A stretch of 64,000 bases of DNA from Apodospora peruviana (taxonomy: Eukaryota > Ascomycota > Sordariomycetes > Sordariales > Lasiosphaeriaceae): contig JAUEDM010000001.1 of assembly GCA_033439685.1 (NCBI GenBank), positions 7,192,001-7,256,000 of the forward strand, written 5' to 3'. The notes under the pieces are model-generated. The model did not search any database, was not told the DNA's origin, and saw nothing but the letters and a program-made list of their open reading frames with translations. Shown here one piece after another: positions 35,574 to 48,418 of the stretch. Numbering within the stretch: the stretch's first letter is position 1; each line of letters opens with the position of its first letter. Position numbers and translations under genes: made by a program.

Positions 35574-37416
35574 GGATAGCGAGACAGACCCAGTAGGGCG
35601 GACGCGAGGGATGAGCAAGAGTAAGGGCAACCTTTGATCGGCGCTTCTCTATGACACTGTACAGAGCGCCAACCTGATGTTTGGGCCTCCAGGGCGGTTT
35701 GTGCGGCTTAAAACGAAACTCACTGGTGTTTGGGTCCTTTTGTTATTCTCATGTCATGATGGTTACAATCAGTCAGTCAAGCATTCCATTTTTTGCAAAG
35801 AGCGTGGCGTTTTGGGGTGTTTATCACGGACGGTACTTTGGTAGATAGGAGTCTGCTTTACGGAAATTTTGGTGCAAGGACCTGGCCACGGATCGATACC
35901 TCTCTTAGATATCTCTCTGAACTACCCTACCACAATAGGATATATCATTTCGTTACTGACATTGCATTTTTATGTGACTAGTAACAAACTGGGCCTTTAA
36001 CCGACTTTGAGGCGTTTGAACTTTTGAAGTAGAATAAAGCAAGGGAGGTGGGCTTTATTGGGGATCAGATCACCAACCAGGGAAAAGACACGGAAACTAT
36101 CGTACGTTAGACCATACTGTTGGTAGGATCTCTCGTCGTTGGTTTCCTGTTCTTAAAGCTGGATGGGATCTTCAAAGCGGCCAATAGCGTCAGGGGTTTT
36201 TGCTTCTGCAAGGACCTTCCGTTGTTTGGTGGGTTGTGTGTGTTGCAGGGGTGGACAAGGCAACCAATGAATTTGCTTGCCTCTCCGCTGTTAGTGGAGC
36301 TTACCTTTTGTGTGTGGGAAACTGCAGTCTCATTACCAGCACGCTTAACATAACAAAATCTCAATAATCGGTATTCGGTACGGGGTTACAGACCGGCAGT
36401 TCGGTCGGTTGTAAATCGTATCATGTTCTCTCTACCGAAGTCAATTTGAGTGTGTGATTGAAGTCGTACCAGCCCATCATCGGCCTTGACCGGATCCATG
36501 TCGTGCTACGCTCGAGTCTCTGAGCTTCTCAGCACAACAGCGTTTGCCTTATTATGCACAGCACCAGCTTGCTCTTCTTTTGGACGGACTGCCACAGACG
36601 AAACTCAAGTACCCGGTATAACGATCTTGCTAAGCAGAGCCAACAAGATATCGTCAGCCATGGCCAAGCAGCGATGGATGCCGCTAATAAGCTACGTTAC
36701 CACGTAAGGCGGTGGCGTTAGGTACCCGGATTTGACACTCAGCTTCGTCCAACGGTATGACAAAGTTTACTGTTGTCATACAACTTGCATGATACAGAGA
36801 CTCTTGTGTAATCCAGCGGACTGAACCCAACGTCAGCTTTCAAAGCATACCTTATTCAACACTGGAAGTCAGCCCACAACGTTCAGACTGCAACGGCAAA
36901 TCGAATCCAGCAGAGGGGGTTTCCATCTTGGACCCCAATGCCCTGCAACAAATGGCGAACCCAAGACGTCAGATTGGCCTATTCCAGGATGAGTTAGCAA
37001 TGTGTTTCATGGCTTGCATGAGAGCGGGGAGGCCCTGTCACTGGAGCCGCACTTGTTTTCAGCCCAGCCCCTCCTTCCCCTCCGTCCTCAGCCTTCTTCC
37101 TACTTAGGTAGTCTTTCTGAGCTCATCGTTGATGAATGGTTTTTTTGGTGAATTGCAAAAGAACCCGATATTACGAAATCACCTTGCAAGTTCGACGATT
37201 CAAGGGAGTAACAAAGTAATCTATCTGTACCTGCCTTCCGGACAGACTCGCGTTGGACCCGGATTGACGGCAGCCCGGCCCTCGATACCCCCGCATCTCC
37301 GGACCCGTTCGACGGCCCGGAATAAACAAACAACAGACTTTTCACAGAGGTCCAGTATTGTACGTACCTGAGCTAACTGCGCATCGACCACCGGTTCGCA
37401 GCAATTGAACCGAACC
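35574..37416. other. Spacer between the unknown membrane-protein gene and the annexin-like gene
   Basis: 1.84 kb between two plus-strand genes. It holds 3' flank and promoter sequence only; the open frames are short, and I found no motif or repeat worth naming. Confidence 0.45.
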
Positions 37417-39680
37417 ATGTCCCTGCAAGTTGACGAACGCTCCGGGCGCGGGCGGTCTCGGTCCCGGTCCCCCGGTGGTGGCCGCCGTCGCGACCCGGAC
37501 GAGTACGACGACCGCGATCGCGACCGGAGCCGCACACGCGGAGGATACAACCCCAATGTCGTCGATGCCGTACCGTACCCGAGCTCCAGCGTGGGTGGCG
37601 CCCCTGATTCGGCATCCACGGCCTACGAGTATGAGCGCCTATCGAGCTGGCCGTCGGCCGCAGCGCAGCACGACGACGACGACGATGATGATTACTATCG
37701 CAAGCCGAAGCAGCCGCCGTCGTCGTCGCGTGAGGAAGTGTCGGTTCGATACAGCGATTCCCGCCATCGTGAGAAGGAGTACCGCTATGAGAAGGAACAG
37801 CGGGGAGGGGGCGACAGGGACTCGGACCGCGAGGAAGAGAGGGAGAAGCTAAAGGCAGCCATGTTTCTCCCTCCCAAGTACCGTGACGCCGCCGCCCAAA
37901 AGGTGACCGTATCGCCGACGACCGAGTCACCACGTCATTCACGAGATTCCCTGGGTGGCAAGGAGCGCGAGAAGGATAGGACCTCTGACCGGGACAGCCG
38001 CAGCGACCGCAAGGAGCGGCGCAAAGAGAAGCTGGAGGAGGACCTGGCCTACGGCAGCGTCCCGGGGCCTTCCAAGCACAGTTCCGCGCGCCTGGAATCA
38101 CCGCCCACCTCGTATTCTTATGCCCAACCGAAGCCGTACGAGTATGCCAAGACGGAGGACCACCGCTACAGCACCGTTGATACGCTCGGCCCGGGACGCG
38201 TCCCCGGCCGCGCACCCAGTCCCTCCGGCGGCCGGCCCGTGTCGCCAAGCATCATGACGGCCGAGCCGGGCGGCAGCGGCGCGCAGCCGCTGAAATCTGC
38301 CATGAAGCGCGAGCGTTCCCCGCAGCCTCCGGTCGCGCGCATGTCGAGCCTGAGCGTGAACACGGGCCACCACCACTCCGGGTCCATGTCCCTCTCCGCC
38401 GCTCCGCCGTCGCCGCTGCTCGAGTCGTACCACGGCACGTGGCAGTCCATGCCGCCGATGCCGTCGCCTCTGCTCCTGCCGACCTACGGCTCCAACCCTT
38501 TTGAGGCAATCAGCCCCGTCGCTTCGGACGACGAGCGCGGGAGCGGCGACAAGCGCCGCTCGCGCCGCGCGCGCTTCCACGACCCGGTCGACGACGCCAC
38601 GCGTTTAGCCAAGGCACTCAAGGGCGAGCGGCGCGCGCCGGACACGGAGCCGCTGATCGAGATCCTACCCGGGTTGACGCACGAGCAGGTGATGGAGCTG
38701 CGGACCGAGTACAAGCGGCTGGTGAAGACGGGATCCGACCGCAAGGGCGTCAACATCGCTAAGCACATCCGCGCGCGGCTCAAGGACGAGGACCCGAACC
38801 TCATGAAGGCGTGCTACGCCGTCGCGCTGGGCAAGTGGGAGTCGGAGGCGTATTGGGCCAACTTCTGGTACCACGGCGACAAGACCCGTCGCGAGCTGCT
38901 CATCGAGGCGCTTATGGGGCGGACTAACGATGAGATTCGCGAGATTAAGGATGGGTTTAGCGATAAGAAGTACGGGAATAGCTTGTCCAAGTGCATGCGG
39001 CAGGAACTGAAAGAGGATAAGTTTAAGAAGGCGGTGCTGATGGTGCTCGAGGAGCAGCGCATGGAGGAGAAGGATGGGTATGGGCGCCCGCTGAGGATCG
39101 ATCACGATTTGGTCATGGATGATGTTAGCCAGCTGCACTCTGCGGTGAGGAGCGATAGGGGTGGGGAGAGCTTGATGATCAAGATTGTTACACAGAGGAG
39201 CGATGGTCATTTGAGAGAGGTGTTGAGGGTGTACAAGGAGACATATAGGGGGGCGAACTTTGCGAAGGATGCGCTTAAGAAGAGTGGGAATTTGGTGGTA
39301 CGTTTCTCTTTTCCGTGGTGTCTGGCTACCTACGTCACTGACAAAGATATTAGGGCGAGGTGCTCGCGCATATTTTGAATGGCGTTATCAACAAGCCGGT
39401 CCGCGACGCCATGCTGCTGAACCACGCGCTCACGGCCTCAAAACGCGACGACCTACGCAAGGAGCTGCTCATCTCGCGCTTGGTGAGGTACCACTGGGAT
39501 GGCGCGCACATGGCGCAGGTTAAGAAGGCCTACCGCGACCAGTACGGCAAGGACTTGCAGGAATCTGTCCGGGAGGTTAGCAGTGGTGAGTGGGGCGAGT
39601 TCTGCCGCGCGCTGTGCATCACGCGCATGCCGGACGATGTCAAGAAGATTGCGAGGGTGGCGGATTTGGGAGGGAGATAA
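37417..39680 (+). CDS. Annexin-like protein with a long charged, disordered N-terminus
   Basis: The C-terminal third has the fold pattern of annexins, which bind membranes and usually calcium. The exons are 37417-39297 and 39354-39680; the 56 bp intron has donor GTACGT and acceptor TATTAG in phase 0, giving 735 aa. Residues 1-400 are low complexity: Arg/Ser and Asp/Arg-rich (GRGRSRSRSPGG), then a Lys/Glu/Arg block, then Pro/Ser. Four annexin-type repeats follow at about 408-490, 488-555, 575-650 and 652-725, with repeat endings such as YKRLVKTG, YGNSLSKCMRQEL and YGKDLQESVREVSSGEW. None shows the canonical GxGT calcium loop. This resembles a filamentous-fungal annexin group with long tails (AnxC4-like), though I cannot confirm orthology. 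I start at the ATG at 37417 (MSLQVDERSG). Membrane or RNA-associated roles are inference. Confidence 0.82.
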
Positions 39681-39831
39681 GTCCATGGTTTTGGTTTGGG
39701 TCAATTGGTCGTGATGGATTGGACCGAACTGGACTGTGCGAAGGTCTATCTTGCGTTGATTTAACTTGAAGTTGGAAGACGGATTTGAAGAGAAAGGAAT
39801 TTCCTTCCTACTTTTGAAAGTCAGTGGAGCA

Positions 39832-39863
39832 GCTAGCTAGCTAGGCGAGGTAGCTAAGGTAGT
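39832..39863. repeat. AGCTAGCTAG / GGTAGCTAAGGTAG spacer motif
   Basis: Member of the same short palindromic family as 6794 and 28828, located about 150 bp after the annexin-like stop codon. Confidence 0.45.
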
Positions 39864-42800
39864 CATGTTTTGCTTGAATAGGGAAATATTCCTTGAATCT
39901 GTCTCCATTACGAACGTCCCTGATTATATCGGAGTGTCATGGCTTATCTACCAATTCAGCAGGTTACGAGGGTCTATAACATAATGGCGTGAGTGATCGT
40001 TGACACGCGATGCTCGAGGAAGTTTTGATATGTCGATGCCTGCTAGTTGCAGGAAATATGTGTAAGTGAATAACACCATGAAAGTCCCTGTCCCCTGTGA
40101 TTGGACTGACCACCTCTACTTCGCTAGATAGCTGGATTTATGCATGTCTTATATTCCGTAGAACCCAGGTTTAACACATCGCATCCTTGTAATACTTTCT
40201 CTAGCTATTATGATCCTACACCTTAAGATATCTTCCGTTATATTACAATTCTGGGATACATCACACCGGTGGGCCCTATCTGATCCAATTAGCTACTTGA
40301 CGGTGACCTGTAGGTAAAGGGCCGTCCCCTGAGTTTATCGACCAGTGTATAATGTTGCGTTTGGGCATCACTGGAGTCATCCACTTCCGCCTTACCCTGA
40401 TGAGAGCCGAATGAAACCCCCCTGTCAGGTATTGCAGGTTGTTTGCAGCTGCCTCTCTACAGAGGTTTGATTTTGAGTTTCTCCTTGCAGAGACTGGCTC
40501 GGGAGGTTTTACTTACCAATTATACAGGATATGTTGGTTCTCTTACTAGTTGGATAGTTTAAGATGGTTGCCGTATATTCCGACTGCTACTGTATTGACG
40601 GATCCGGGAATGTGCTTAATCTCGAAGTCCAAGTTCTGAATCCAAATGACTCATCGCATCAAGGTAAGGTAGCCACTGAGAGGGCGTCTGTGGCACCATT
40701 GATTTGCAGTGAGTGACCAACCTTGACTTCGGCGTCAGTTCTAGGTATGATGGAATGGACTTCACAGAGACTGACTCATATTTCTCAATGTACAAGCAAG
40801 GCTTCTGTCTCCTTTTTTAGTGGCGTAACAGTCCCACAAGGTAAACATTCGAATCGGAGGACAAGCGATGGCCATAAGAACATATTCTATGATGTTCCTT
40901 CTCAAGACCAGGAGATGACCATGCTTGATACCTGTTCAGTCGATGAGACGCTCATACGTAAGCCCCTGACAAGAAGGGCGCTTCACGGGGATGTGCGTGG
41001 TAGCCATAAATATTCAATATGCGTGGCCCCGGGACGTCACTGGTCCACCTCAGCAAGCATTGAATGCCTCTCGATCTTGTACACTATTCCAAGTCCAGGA
41101 GAGAAGTGAATCCCGTGGCCAAGCCGGCGCGGGTGGATAAGGTACCTTGATGGTTGTTGGGGAAACACGTTTTGGCTTGAGCTTGTCAATTCTATCGCGA
41201 TCTCGATCGAACTGTCTCATCGATCGATGGCAGAGTTTATTCCAGATTTGTGGAGCGGAATATAAATGGGGAATTGGTGATTGCCCAGGTGAAAAGTCTT
41301 CAGACTGATGATCAGAAACATGTCATTCTACAGTCTGCATTTTGCAAGCTGCAAGACTTGAAGCTCCTCATGCAGGTCCGAATCCCGAGGATGACCCACA
41401 ACTCAAACAAAATCAAGCATTGGTGGAGTCGCGCTTTAGCGGCTTCGCTGGTAGTCGAAAGTTCTGCTCGATGCAAGGGTCCAGTGCCCTCCGCCTCCAG
41501 TCCGGGATGACGTCAAATTGAAGAGCTCCTTCTTCCACATGTCTCCAGAATCTCTCTTCCTGCCATGCCTCAGCACCCATGGCACCCAAGGTCCCCATAG
41601 CGCCTTCCTGTGAGACCTGCAGTTAATACTCCGTATAGTGAATGACAAGGCTTCAAGTGCTCTTTCCTCCAGAGATCGCCAAGCTTGGTATAATATTCAA
41701 TGTGGCAGGAGCTCTTCAGCACTACGAGTGCCTCGAGGCACAGTAGCTGCTCACGAGCACTCCAGCGGCCCCTGCATTAACTTGAACGATGCGCATAACC
41801 GGCGGGCTCCATCAAGCATCTTCAAGTCTCCAACTCCACAGACTTCGGGCCACCTCAAACATTTCCTGTGATGGGCAATGGTCCACAACCCTCCCCTTAC
41901 TTCGTTTCGGTGACACTCGCAATTCGGCATTGGCCGAGAAAAGAGAAAATTCTGCACTTTGGATTAAAACTCACTCGCTACAGACTACCTCCTCACGCTA
42001 CCGCTCTGTCATCTCTGAGTCTCGGCTGCCGTCCGGTTGCCTAATATGGCTCCGTCGAAAAGAGGTTTCCAGCAATGGCTCAGCCGACAGCAAGTTGCAG
42101 CCTCACTACCCGTTGGCGGTGTCGATATAGTACGACTGTCGAAACTTATTTGAGCCTCACTGATCAGGCTTGTAAGACGAATGGGATGTGACGCCGAGTC
42201 GGCATTGGGGTCGGAGACCGAACCCCACCCTCGCGTGACCGCGGGAATAGCAACGTCGCGAGAGCTTCGTCTCTCTTCTCCTTTGGGTCAAGAAGTAGGG
42301 ATGGCATGGGAAGCCGCATCTGCATGTAAGAAAACCCTTGCAGGCCCCATCACTGGTTGTCCCGCAACCAGCCATCCTATCCCTCGTCCGCGCGCCCTGC
42401 GACCATGTAAATGGTCCCTAAACCGGCTCGCCGAAGAGGTCGATCAACCATTCAGTGGGGTTGCTTGCAGGAATCGGTCATGGGAACCTTTTCACCGGGA
42501 GAAAACGGACGGAAGCAGCACCTTAATATTGCGCCAGTGTGTTGGTCGGCCTCCACACTTCCTCTGCAGCCCACGCCCGATGCGCCGACGTTCGGTGTAC
42601 GGAACCGTACTGTGGTTGGATGTAAAAGTACCCAAGCGGTGACCACCAATCCGACATCTGGCTTATCCCCTCCGGGACGACGACACGCGGGCATGGGGGC
42701 CAAGGACTTCTTCTAGAACAAACTGGCTGCTCGCCAAGGCTGTCAAAGTGTGAGCACAGTGGGCCAAGCCTTACCTGAAGGCTGACACAATTGCAAGCAG

Positions 42801-42939
42801 CGCGCATTCATTTGGCCCTGGAGACCGTCACTTTCTTATTAGCAAAGCTGAGCTGGTGACTCGTGCCAAGCTATTGAAGACGCAGGGTCTCCTTCACGAC
42901 ATCACTTTATATGCGGGATGGACACCGGTCGCGTGACAT

Positions 42940-42953
42940 CGCGATATATCGCG
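42940..42953. repeat. Perfect 14 bp palindrome CGCGATATATCGCG
   Basis: The sequence equals its own reverse complement over all 14 bases. It could be a binding site for a dimeric factor; no other copy was noticed nearby. Confidence 0.85.
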
Positions 42954-45283
42954 TCCGCCATGGTGCCCGAGGCATGGACGACTCGGAAGAAGTGCCATAT
43001 CAAATTCACACCACTCCCACTCAACTTGGGCCAAGAGACGTCGCGGGAAGGTCCAAACTGGTTCTTATTCAAGACGCCCATCTGGACGGAGTACTACTTC
43101 GGAGTTTACCCGTCCTGCATTATCGTTGTTGACTGATCGACTAATCGCCCACCGACAACCTCGGACTTGATCCGGTTACCCTACGTCTCGTTAAGATTCG
43201 GATTGAGAGTAATGTGCTGTCCAAAGCACGTAATGCACTGAGTCACTCTCTGCCCCAGTCACTGGCAGCTTCGATATTTGCAGACTCAGCATTGACTCCC
43301 GGAATGTTTGATGATTCTTATCGCATTCTGGAGACATGGTGTCTGAGTAGATGCTTCCCAGCAGCCAGAATATGATGTTTACAGCTGGTTGCTGACGCAT
43401 GGATGAAGGGTTGAGTACGCTGACTTGGCATCAGGAGCTTCACATGTCTGATAACGGAAGCCAAGAGATCACGGACGGGAGCTACCACCGTGGCGGCTCT
43501 CGTGAGTTTAAACGATGCCCGCAGGTATGGTCCTTGGATACGACGGGAGGCAAACTGCTGAAACATAGCCGACTGATGCAGAGATGCTTCAGACTGATAC
43601 TCAAGCCCATGTGGGTATTTGCCCGATTATCGGTGCCCACTCAGCGCTAGCCGGGTTGACGATGATTCATGGCCCCAGCAGCACGCAAGTACTGTCGTTC
43701 AGATCCTCACAGGGGGATTATCGCCGTCGTCGCCAAAACGAGTTTCGATCTGTCGTCATGAGAGCAAGGATCCTATTCGCCTTCATCACCAGTGCAAGGA
43801 ACTTCAGCAAAGTAGTAGATGGGTCGCCGTGCAAGGCGGGCGGGCCGGCCTGAAAGAAACGCCAGCAGGTCTGCGCCCTAGTCGGTACGCGTCCACTCAT
43901 TGCAAATGGGCATCGCTTTGCGGTGATGACAATTTCTTTCGACGCGTATGGAGTATACGCACACAAATTTGGCGGTATGTACGAATGCGGGTGCGTACGG
44001 CTGTGTTTCTGTGTATTGTATGGCCGTGTGCTTTTCCGCAATGGTCTTCATCCCCTTGTCAGTCACAACCTGGGATGCGAAAGCGACTGGAAACCAAAAG
44101 AGATCTCGTTCTTGACCGACACTGATTCACATGACTAGTTGAGGCAGGACAAAGACGTTTGCGTTCAGTTTGGCAACTCGTTCCTGCGGAGAGATTCCCG
44201 CGTGCTCTGCATGAGGGCTTACTCAGGACGGCGGTCGGGGCTTGGCCTGTCTGATCTCCGATTCAAAGTACCACGGGGTATCACCCTGTACCCGACTACG
44301 GCCAAGCATCACTGCCCCCCAAGTGGAGAAAACATGTGCGGGCAGCTGTTATAGCTCGGAACTGATAGGTGCCCAGGCGAACGGCCAAGATGTCATTGTC
44401 GATGTTTTTACCTTGCAGACCATGACAGCTTCGACCCAAGAAGTAAGACGAGAGGATTTCCGGGGTGCTTTGGCGATGAGAGAGCGTTTACCAGAAGCAA
44501 TGTCTTACTCAGCCTTCTACAATGGCTTTAAGCCGTTATCTATCTTTGCTGAGGACCGTCATCGTGGGCCCCGGGCGCGGGATAGGTAACAGTAAAGAGC
44601 TTAAAGACATCATGTCCTCGTCGTGGGTTCCATGTTCAGAAGAACCTGACCATCTTCCCCATCAGACGCCTGCTTCATCCTTCCTGGTCCCGATAAACCT
44701 CCACGGCCCTCGTCCGGTTCTCGGCATCACGTCCTGGTTTCTTGCCGCCACACAAGAACCTCCAGCAGCTCCCTGTCTCCCTGTCTTGATTCCCTAGGTT
44801 GAGGGTGTCGTCAGGAAAATTCTGGAGGGTCATTCGCATCACCAGAACATCTTGGGATCGAGAACAGCTGGCTAGAGAGCAGTTCCATTGCCAGTCAGTT
44901 GCGGTTTTAAGAGTACAAATCTGGGACCTGGCTCCACCGCCCAGATACTTGGTTCCTTGGGTTATTTGGTCGCAACCTGGTCTGCACAAATCCAACTCTG
45001 GCCCGCGGGCGCGCCCTCGGACATAAAGAACAGGCCGACCGTTGCTGCACACCCACAGGCGGCGCAGAACCCTGAGCAATTAAATCCATGTCGCCCTGGC
45101 CACTGGATCCCCCATCCCGCCCATCGTCCCAACCCCAGCCTTGTCCCAATTATTAATCGTCGAGTCATTTACACTGGCTTATGCATCTTTTCAGTCTGAA
45201 GCACCTTCCGGGACTAATTCGTGAAGCGTGTGAACGCTGGTTCCTGGGATCCTGACCCCATTTTCCCTTCTGGGCATATGTCT

Positions 45284-45290
45284 TTTATAA
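45284..45290 (+). promoter_or_regulatory. TATA-like element of the Zn2Cys6 gene
   Basis: TTTATAA lies 194 bp before the start codon and is followed by a pyrimidine-rich stretch with CTTTCTCAGCACC, a plausible core promoter and leader. Position and sequence are the only evidence. Confidence 0.35.
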
Positions 45291-45483
45291 CCAGCGTTGG
45301 CCCCTCGCTTTCTCAGCACCAGCTGGTACCACTTACACCCGAAGCTGCTCTATAAGCTCGCCTTGCCCCTCCACACCTTGCTGGCTTACACCGAACTTGC
45401 ACGATCTCACACACGTTCAGCCCGACTATCTGGAACACCTCTTGCCACTACTCATCACTCACACCTTAAATATACATTTCAAA

Positions 45484-46731
45484 ATGGAAGGTTTACCTAC
45501 GCCACCGAATGAGGACCACCTCAAGTCACAGGCCTCCAAGAAGCAACACTCGCACTCAAAACCAGTAAAAGCTGTACATCGCGGCTCCAAGCGAGCCAGC
45601 ACACATGTCCACCCCCCTTCGCCGGCTCAGGAGATCCACGCACATTCAGTAGCCGATGGGAGGCATAAGAGAGTATGGAAGGCCTGTGAAAGGTGTAGAA
45701 TGAAAAAGACAAAGGTACTTTCCATCTCTCATGATCTTGGTTGCTGCCAGGCCCTTTGCTAACATTTTGGTCAGTGTGATGGAGAGTTTCCCTGCAAGAG
45801 GTGCAAGGATGATGGACTGGTGTGTACTGCGGGCACTCGGAAGAAGACCGAATACAAACAGTTGCCTCGAGGGTATGCATCCCTTCCTCTGGTTGTGTGG
45901 CAGTCCAGTAATTAACAAGAACACCTTTGTAGATACGCCGAGGTTTTGGAAAACACACAGTTTGCACTCATTGCGACGGTCCACAAGCTGTACGCGATGG
46001 TACGGAGTCAACAGCCGTGGGACCTTGGCGAACCAGAGTTAAACGATCGAGGCCAGCCGGTCATCCACAACATCGCCTCCAAGCTCGGGTGCATACGGCC
46101 GAACAGCGACATGGACCTCCCCGTACACTCGATATTCCCCGAGGACGAGGCGGGGCTCGCGGAGCTTGCCAGGCAGCTGGATGAGCAGCAAAAGGAGACG
46201 GGCATCTCAAGCAACAACATCAAGGTTGAGACGGAATCGATCTGCTGCGGCCGGACCGAACGCGCTAGCTCCTCGGACCTCGATCACTCGGATTTTGAGC
46301 ACGACTACCGCAGAGTGGCTTTCGGAGGCGGAGCAAGAGGAGGATCGGGCAGCGTGCTGACCATGTCGCCCGCGAGTCTTACGTACGGCGATTTCGAGAT
46401 CAACACTGGCGCTGCGACCACCCCATCCGACGGGTTTCCGACGAGCCAGTCGACCGCCGCCAGCATACCCACGCCCGTATTAGCGACGTCTTTCGGTTCT
46501 CCGTGGATGACGACGAGGCGACCGGCCTATCATGCATCGCAGCAGTCGTTCATGTCGGCCGGTGGGCAGCCGCCGTTTCTTGATATGGACATGCTCAACC
46601 AGGGCTTATTAGAGTCGAGTTTCGGCACCATCAAGCCACACGTCTTGAACTGCGCGAACCCGGAGGTCATGATGGGCTTGGGAGATCCGATGATGTACTC
46701 TCCGTACGATGCCGAGCCGTTACGATTATGA
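45484..46731 (+). CDS. Zn2Cys6 fungal-type transcription factor
   Basis: Predicted DNA-binding regulator. The exons are 45484-45714, 45775-45872 and 45933-46731, giving 375 aa. Both introns are 60 bp; intron 1 has donor GTACTT, branch GCTAAC and acceptor GGTCAG and splits the zinc cluster after KKTK, a common intron position in this family. Intron 2 has donor GTATGC and acceptor TTGTAG. The six zinc cysteines are Cys68, 71, 78, 84, 87 and 94, spaced CX2CX6CX5CX2CX6C, with basic residues RMKKTK. A conserved block follows (YAEVLENTQFALIATVHKLY and HNIASKLGCIRP). There is no large fungal-specific middle homology domain. The C-terminus is Ser/Gly/Pro-rich with short hydrophobic acidic segments that could activate transcription. 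The product is short for a Zn2Cys6 regulator. I cannot assign a target pathway. The gene stands alone, with 5.8 kb gene-free upstream and 7.5 kb downstream. Confidence 0.93.
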
Positions 46732-47656
46732 TGATCTGCGGCCGGGCCGAGCGATGTAATGGGCGGGCGAGCGAGCGAGCAGCTTCCGCTTCCTTTTCTT
46801 TCTTTTTATATCCCTGGGTTTGGTTTACCTAGATGCATCAGGATGGACAAGGACAAGGACACAACGGACTATCTTTCTGCTTTTTTTTTCTTTCGCCAAA
46901 AGCTTTTACATAAACGGCAAAAGATGGGGGTTAATAAGGAAGAGGCGGGGTTTTTCTTGTCTATTTATTTAACTAGGTTGGCCCAGAGGAAAGGAGGCAC
47001 GGAGTTTGATGGCGCAACAACACAGTGGTTAACTGGGTTTTTTTTCTTGATCCTTTTCTGCCATTTTCTTTTGTTTCAGGTCATTTCTTGTCATATATTA
47101 TATTATTTTGGAGGCGGAGGCAGAGGCAGAGAGGATATCCCCATTGATATAACTACGAGAGCCATTACTACTCTAATTGTCAATGAGAGATGCTGTGGCG
47201 ACATATATGTCTGTCTGACTGTCAATGATTTGTGTGGGTGACGTGCAGGTGCTGTATTCCGTATTGTATTGAAACCCGGATGGGCGAGCGGGGAAAGTGG
47301 TCGCCTGTCAGCCATGGCAACCAACACCTCAAACTTTACGCGTATATACACAACCCGCCCAGAACTAAGAGTCTATTGTCGGCCGCTTGCCGAATCCTAC
47401 CTATTCGCCTGTCTATCTGTCTGTTTGTCTGCACCCCATGCGTGGGTTGTTGGATCTCGCCTATATGGGGGTTTTAGTCAGTAGTCGATATGGTCGGTAG
47501 GGTACAGGTTGCGTACCGTACATAACTGGCAGACGCTACTGCATGTACTTTACGTAGCCCGTACATCCAGAACGGATAAGGTACTTTCTGACATCCGTGT
47601 GTAAGATCGGATGCTGTCAAACGGTTCTCATGTACGGGTCTACCTTAAATGTTCCG

Positions 47657-47695
47657 TACCTTAGTTACCTAGTTACCTAAGTACCTACTAGTAAG
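47657..47695. repeat. TACCTA/TAGTTACCTA motif cluster
   Basis: Four ACCT-centred units (TACCTTAG, TTACCTAG, TTACCTAAG, GTACCTACTAG) lie in 39 bp. This is the densest example of the recurrent spacer motif in the window. Confidence 0.55.
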
Positions 47696-48398
47696 TTTTG
47701 TCTGTCACAGAGTTCTCACCTCGTTGCATATATACATCCCACAAACAATTCTATTTATTAGGGGGTTGAGTATCTCTCCGACCGAGTACAGTCGATCTGT
47801 ATGGATTATCCGCGGAGCAATTGAAATGCACTGTCTGTCCATCACAGTGTACGGCCTTCCATGCATTTGTTCTCAGATTGGGTGTTTTTTTTTGGTTTCG
47901 CTTTCGCTTTCAGACCCATGCATTACATACCTACCGTTATGCAGCAACACGACGGACGACTTTGACGACGCGCAAGGGGTACTTTAGCCACCTGAGAGGA
48001 GAAGCAGACAGAACGGAAAAGGGACAATACATTTCGCTGCAAAAGTACCGTTGCCTGGCTTGGTAGGTAGCAAAAGTTTGGTTCTGTAAGATCCGTCGGT
48101 GAGTCGGAGCCTCGGGTTCGCTTCGGCGATATGGCCTTCGTCTTCCGGGATAGGTGTGTGTGAGTGGCATATGGGATTTTTGCTTTGTTCTCGGCGTTTA
48201 GCGGAAGGGGGATAGGGGGAATTTCTGAGCACGGTTTTTTTACATGGGGCTTGCTACATTGGCTTGAACAACAAGGGAGTCGAGCTGAGCTTTTCACATA
48301 ACAGTCGCGATGAGCTGCGGAGAATTGGGAAACATAACTCTCTTTGGTAGGTGGTACACAGAATATCCCACGATAATGCCGTGCGGTCGTGCGTTGCG

Positions 48399-48418
48399 TT
48401 GCGCCCGAGCGGGCGCAA
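48399..48418. repeat. GC-rich inverted repeat, 9 bp arms with a 2 nt spacer
   Basis: TTGCGCCCG, then AG, then CGGGCGCAA, a perfect inverted repeat. It is too tight a loop for RNA folding as drawn, so a dimer binding site in DNA is more likely than a terminator. Confidence 0.8.

Larger units (their letters stand above)
39681..45483. other. 5.8 kb gene-free region upstream of the Zn2Cys6 gene
   Basis: No frame here looks like protein and I found no spliced gene model with recognisable domains. Notable items are TACCTA/TAGGTA motifs at 39832-39863, a perfect 14 bp palindrome at 42940-42953 and a TATA-like element at 45284. Such a long upstream region suggests extensive regulation of the transcription factor gene or unannotated non-coding transcripts, but the sequence alone does not show either. 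Confidence 0.45.

Noticed and set aside
37373..38248. 291-codon minus-strand open frame opposite the annexin-like gene
   Set aside because: It mirrors the low-complexity Arg/Ser/Asp-coding stretch; its composition is a by-product of the sense strand and it shows no domain.
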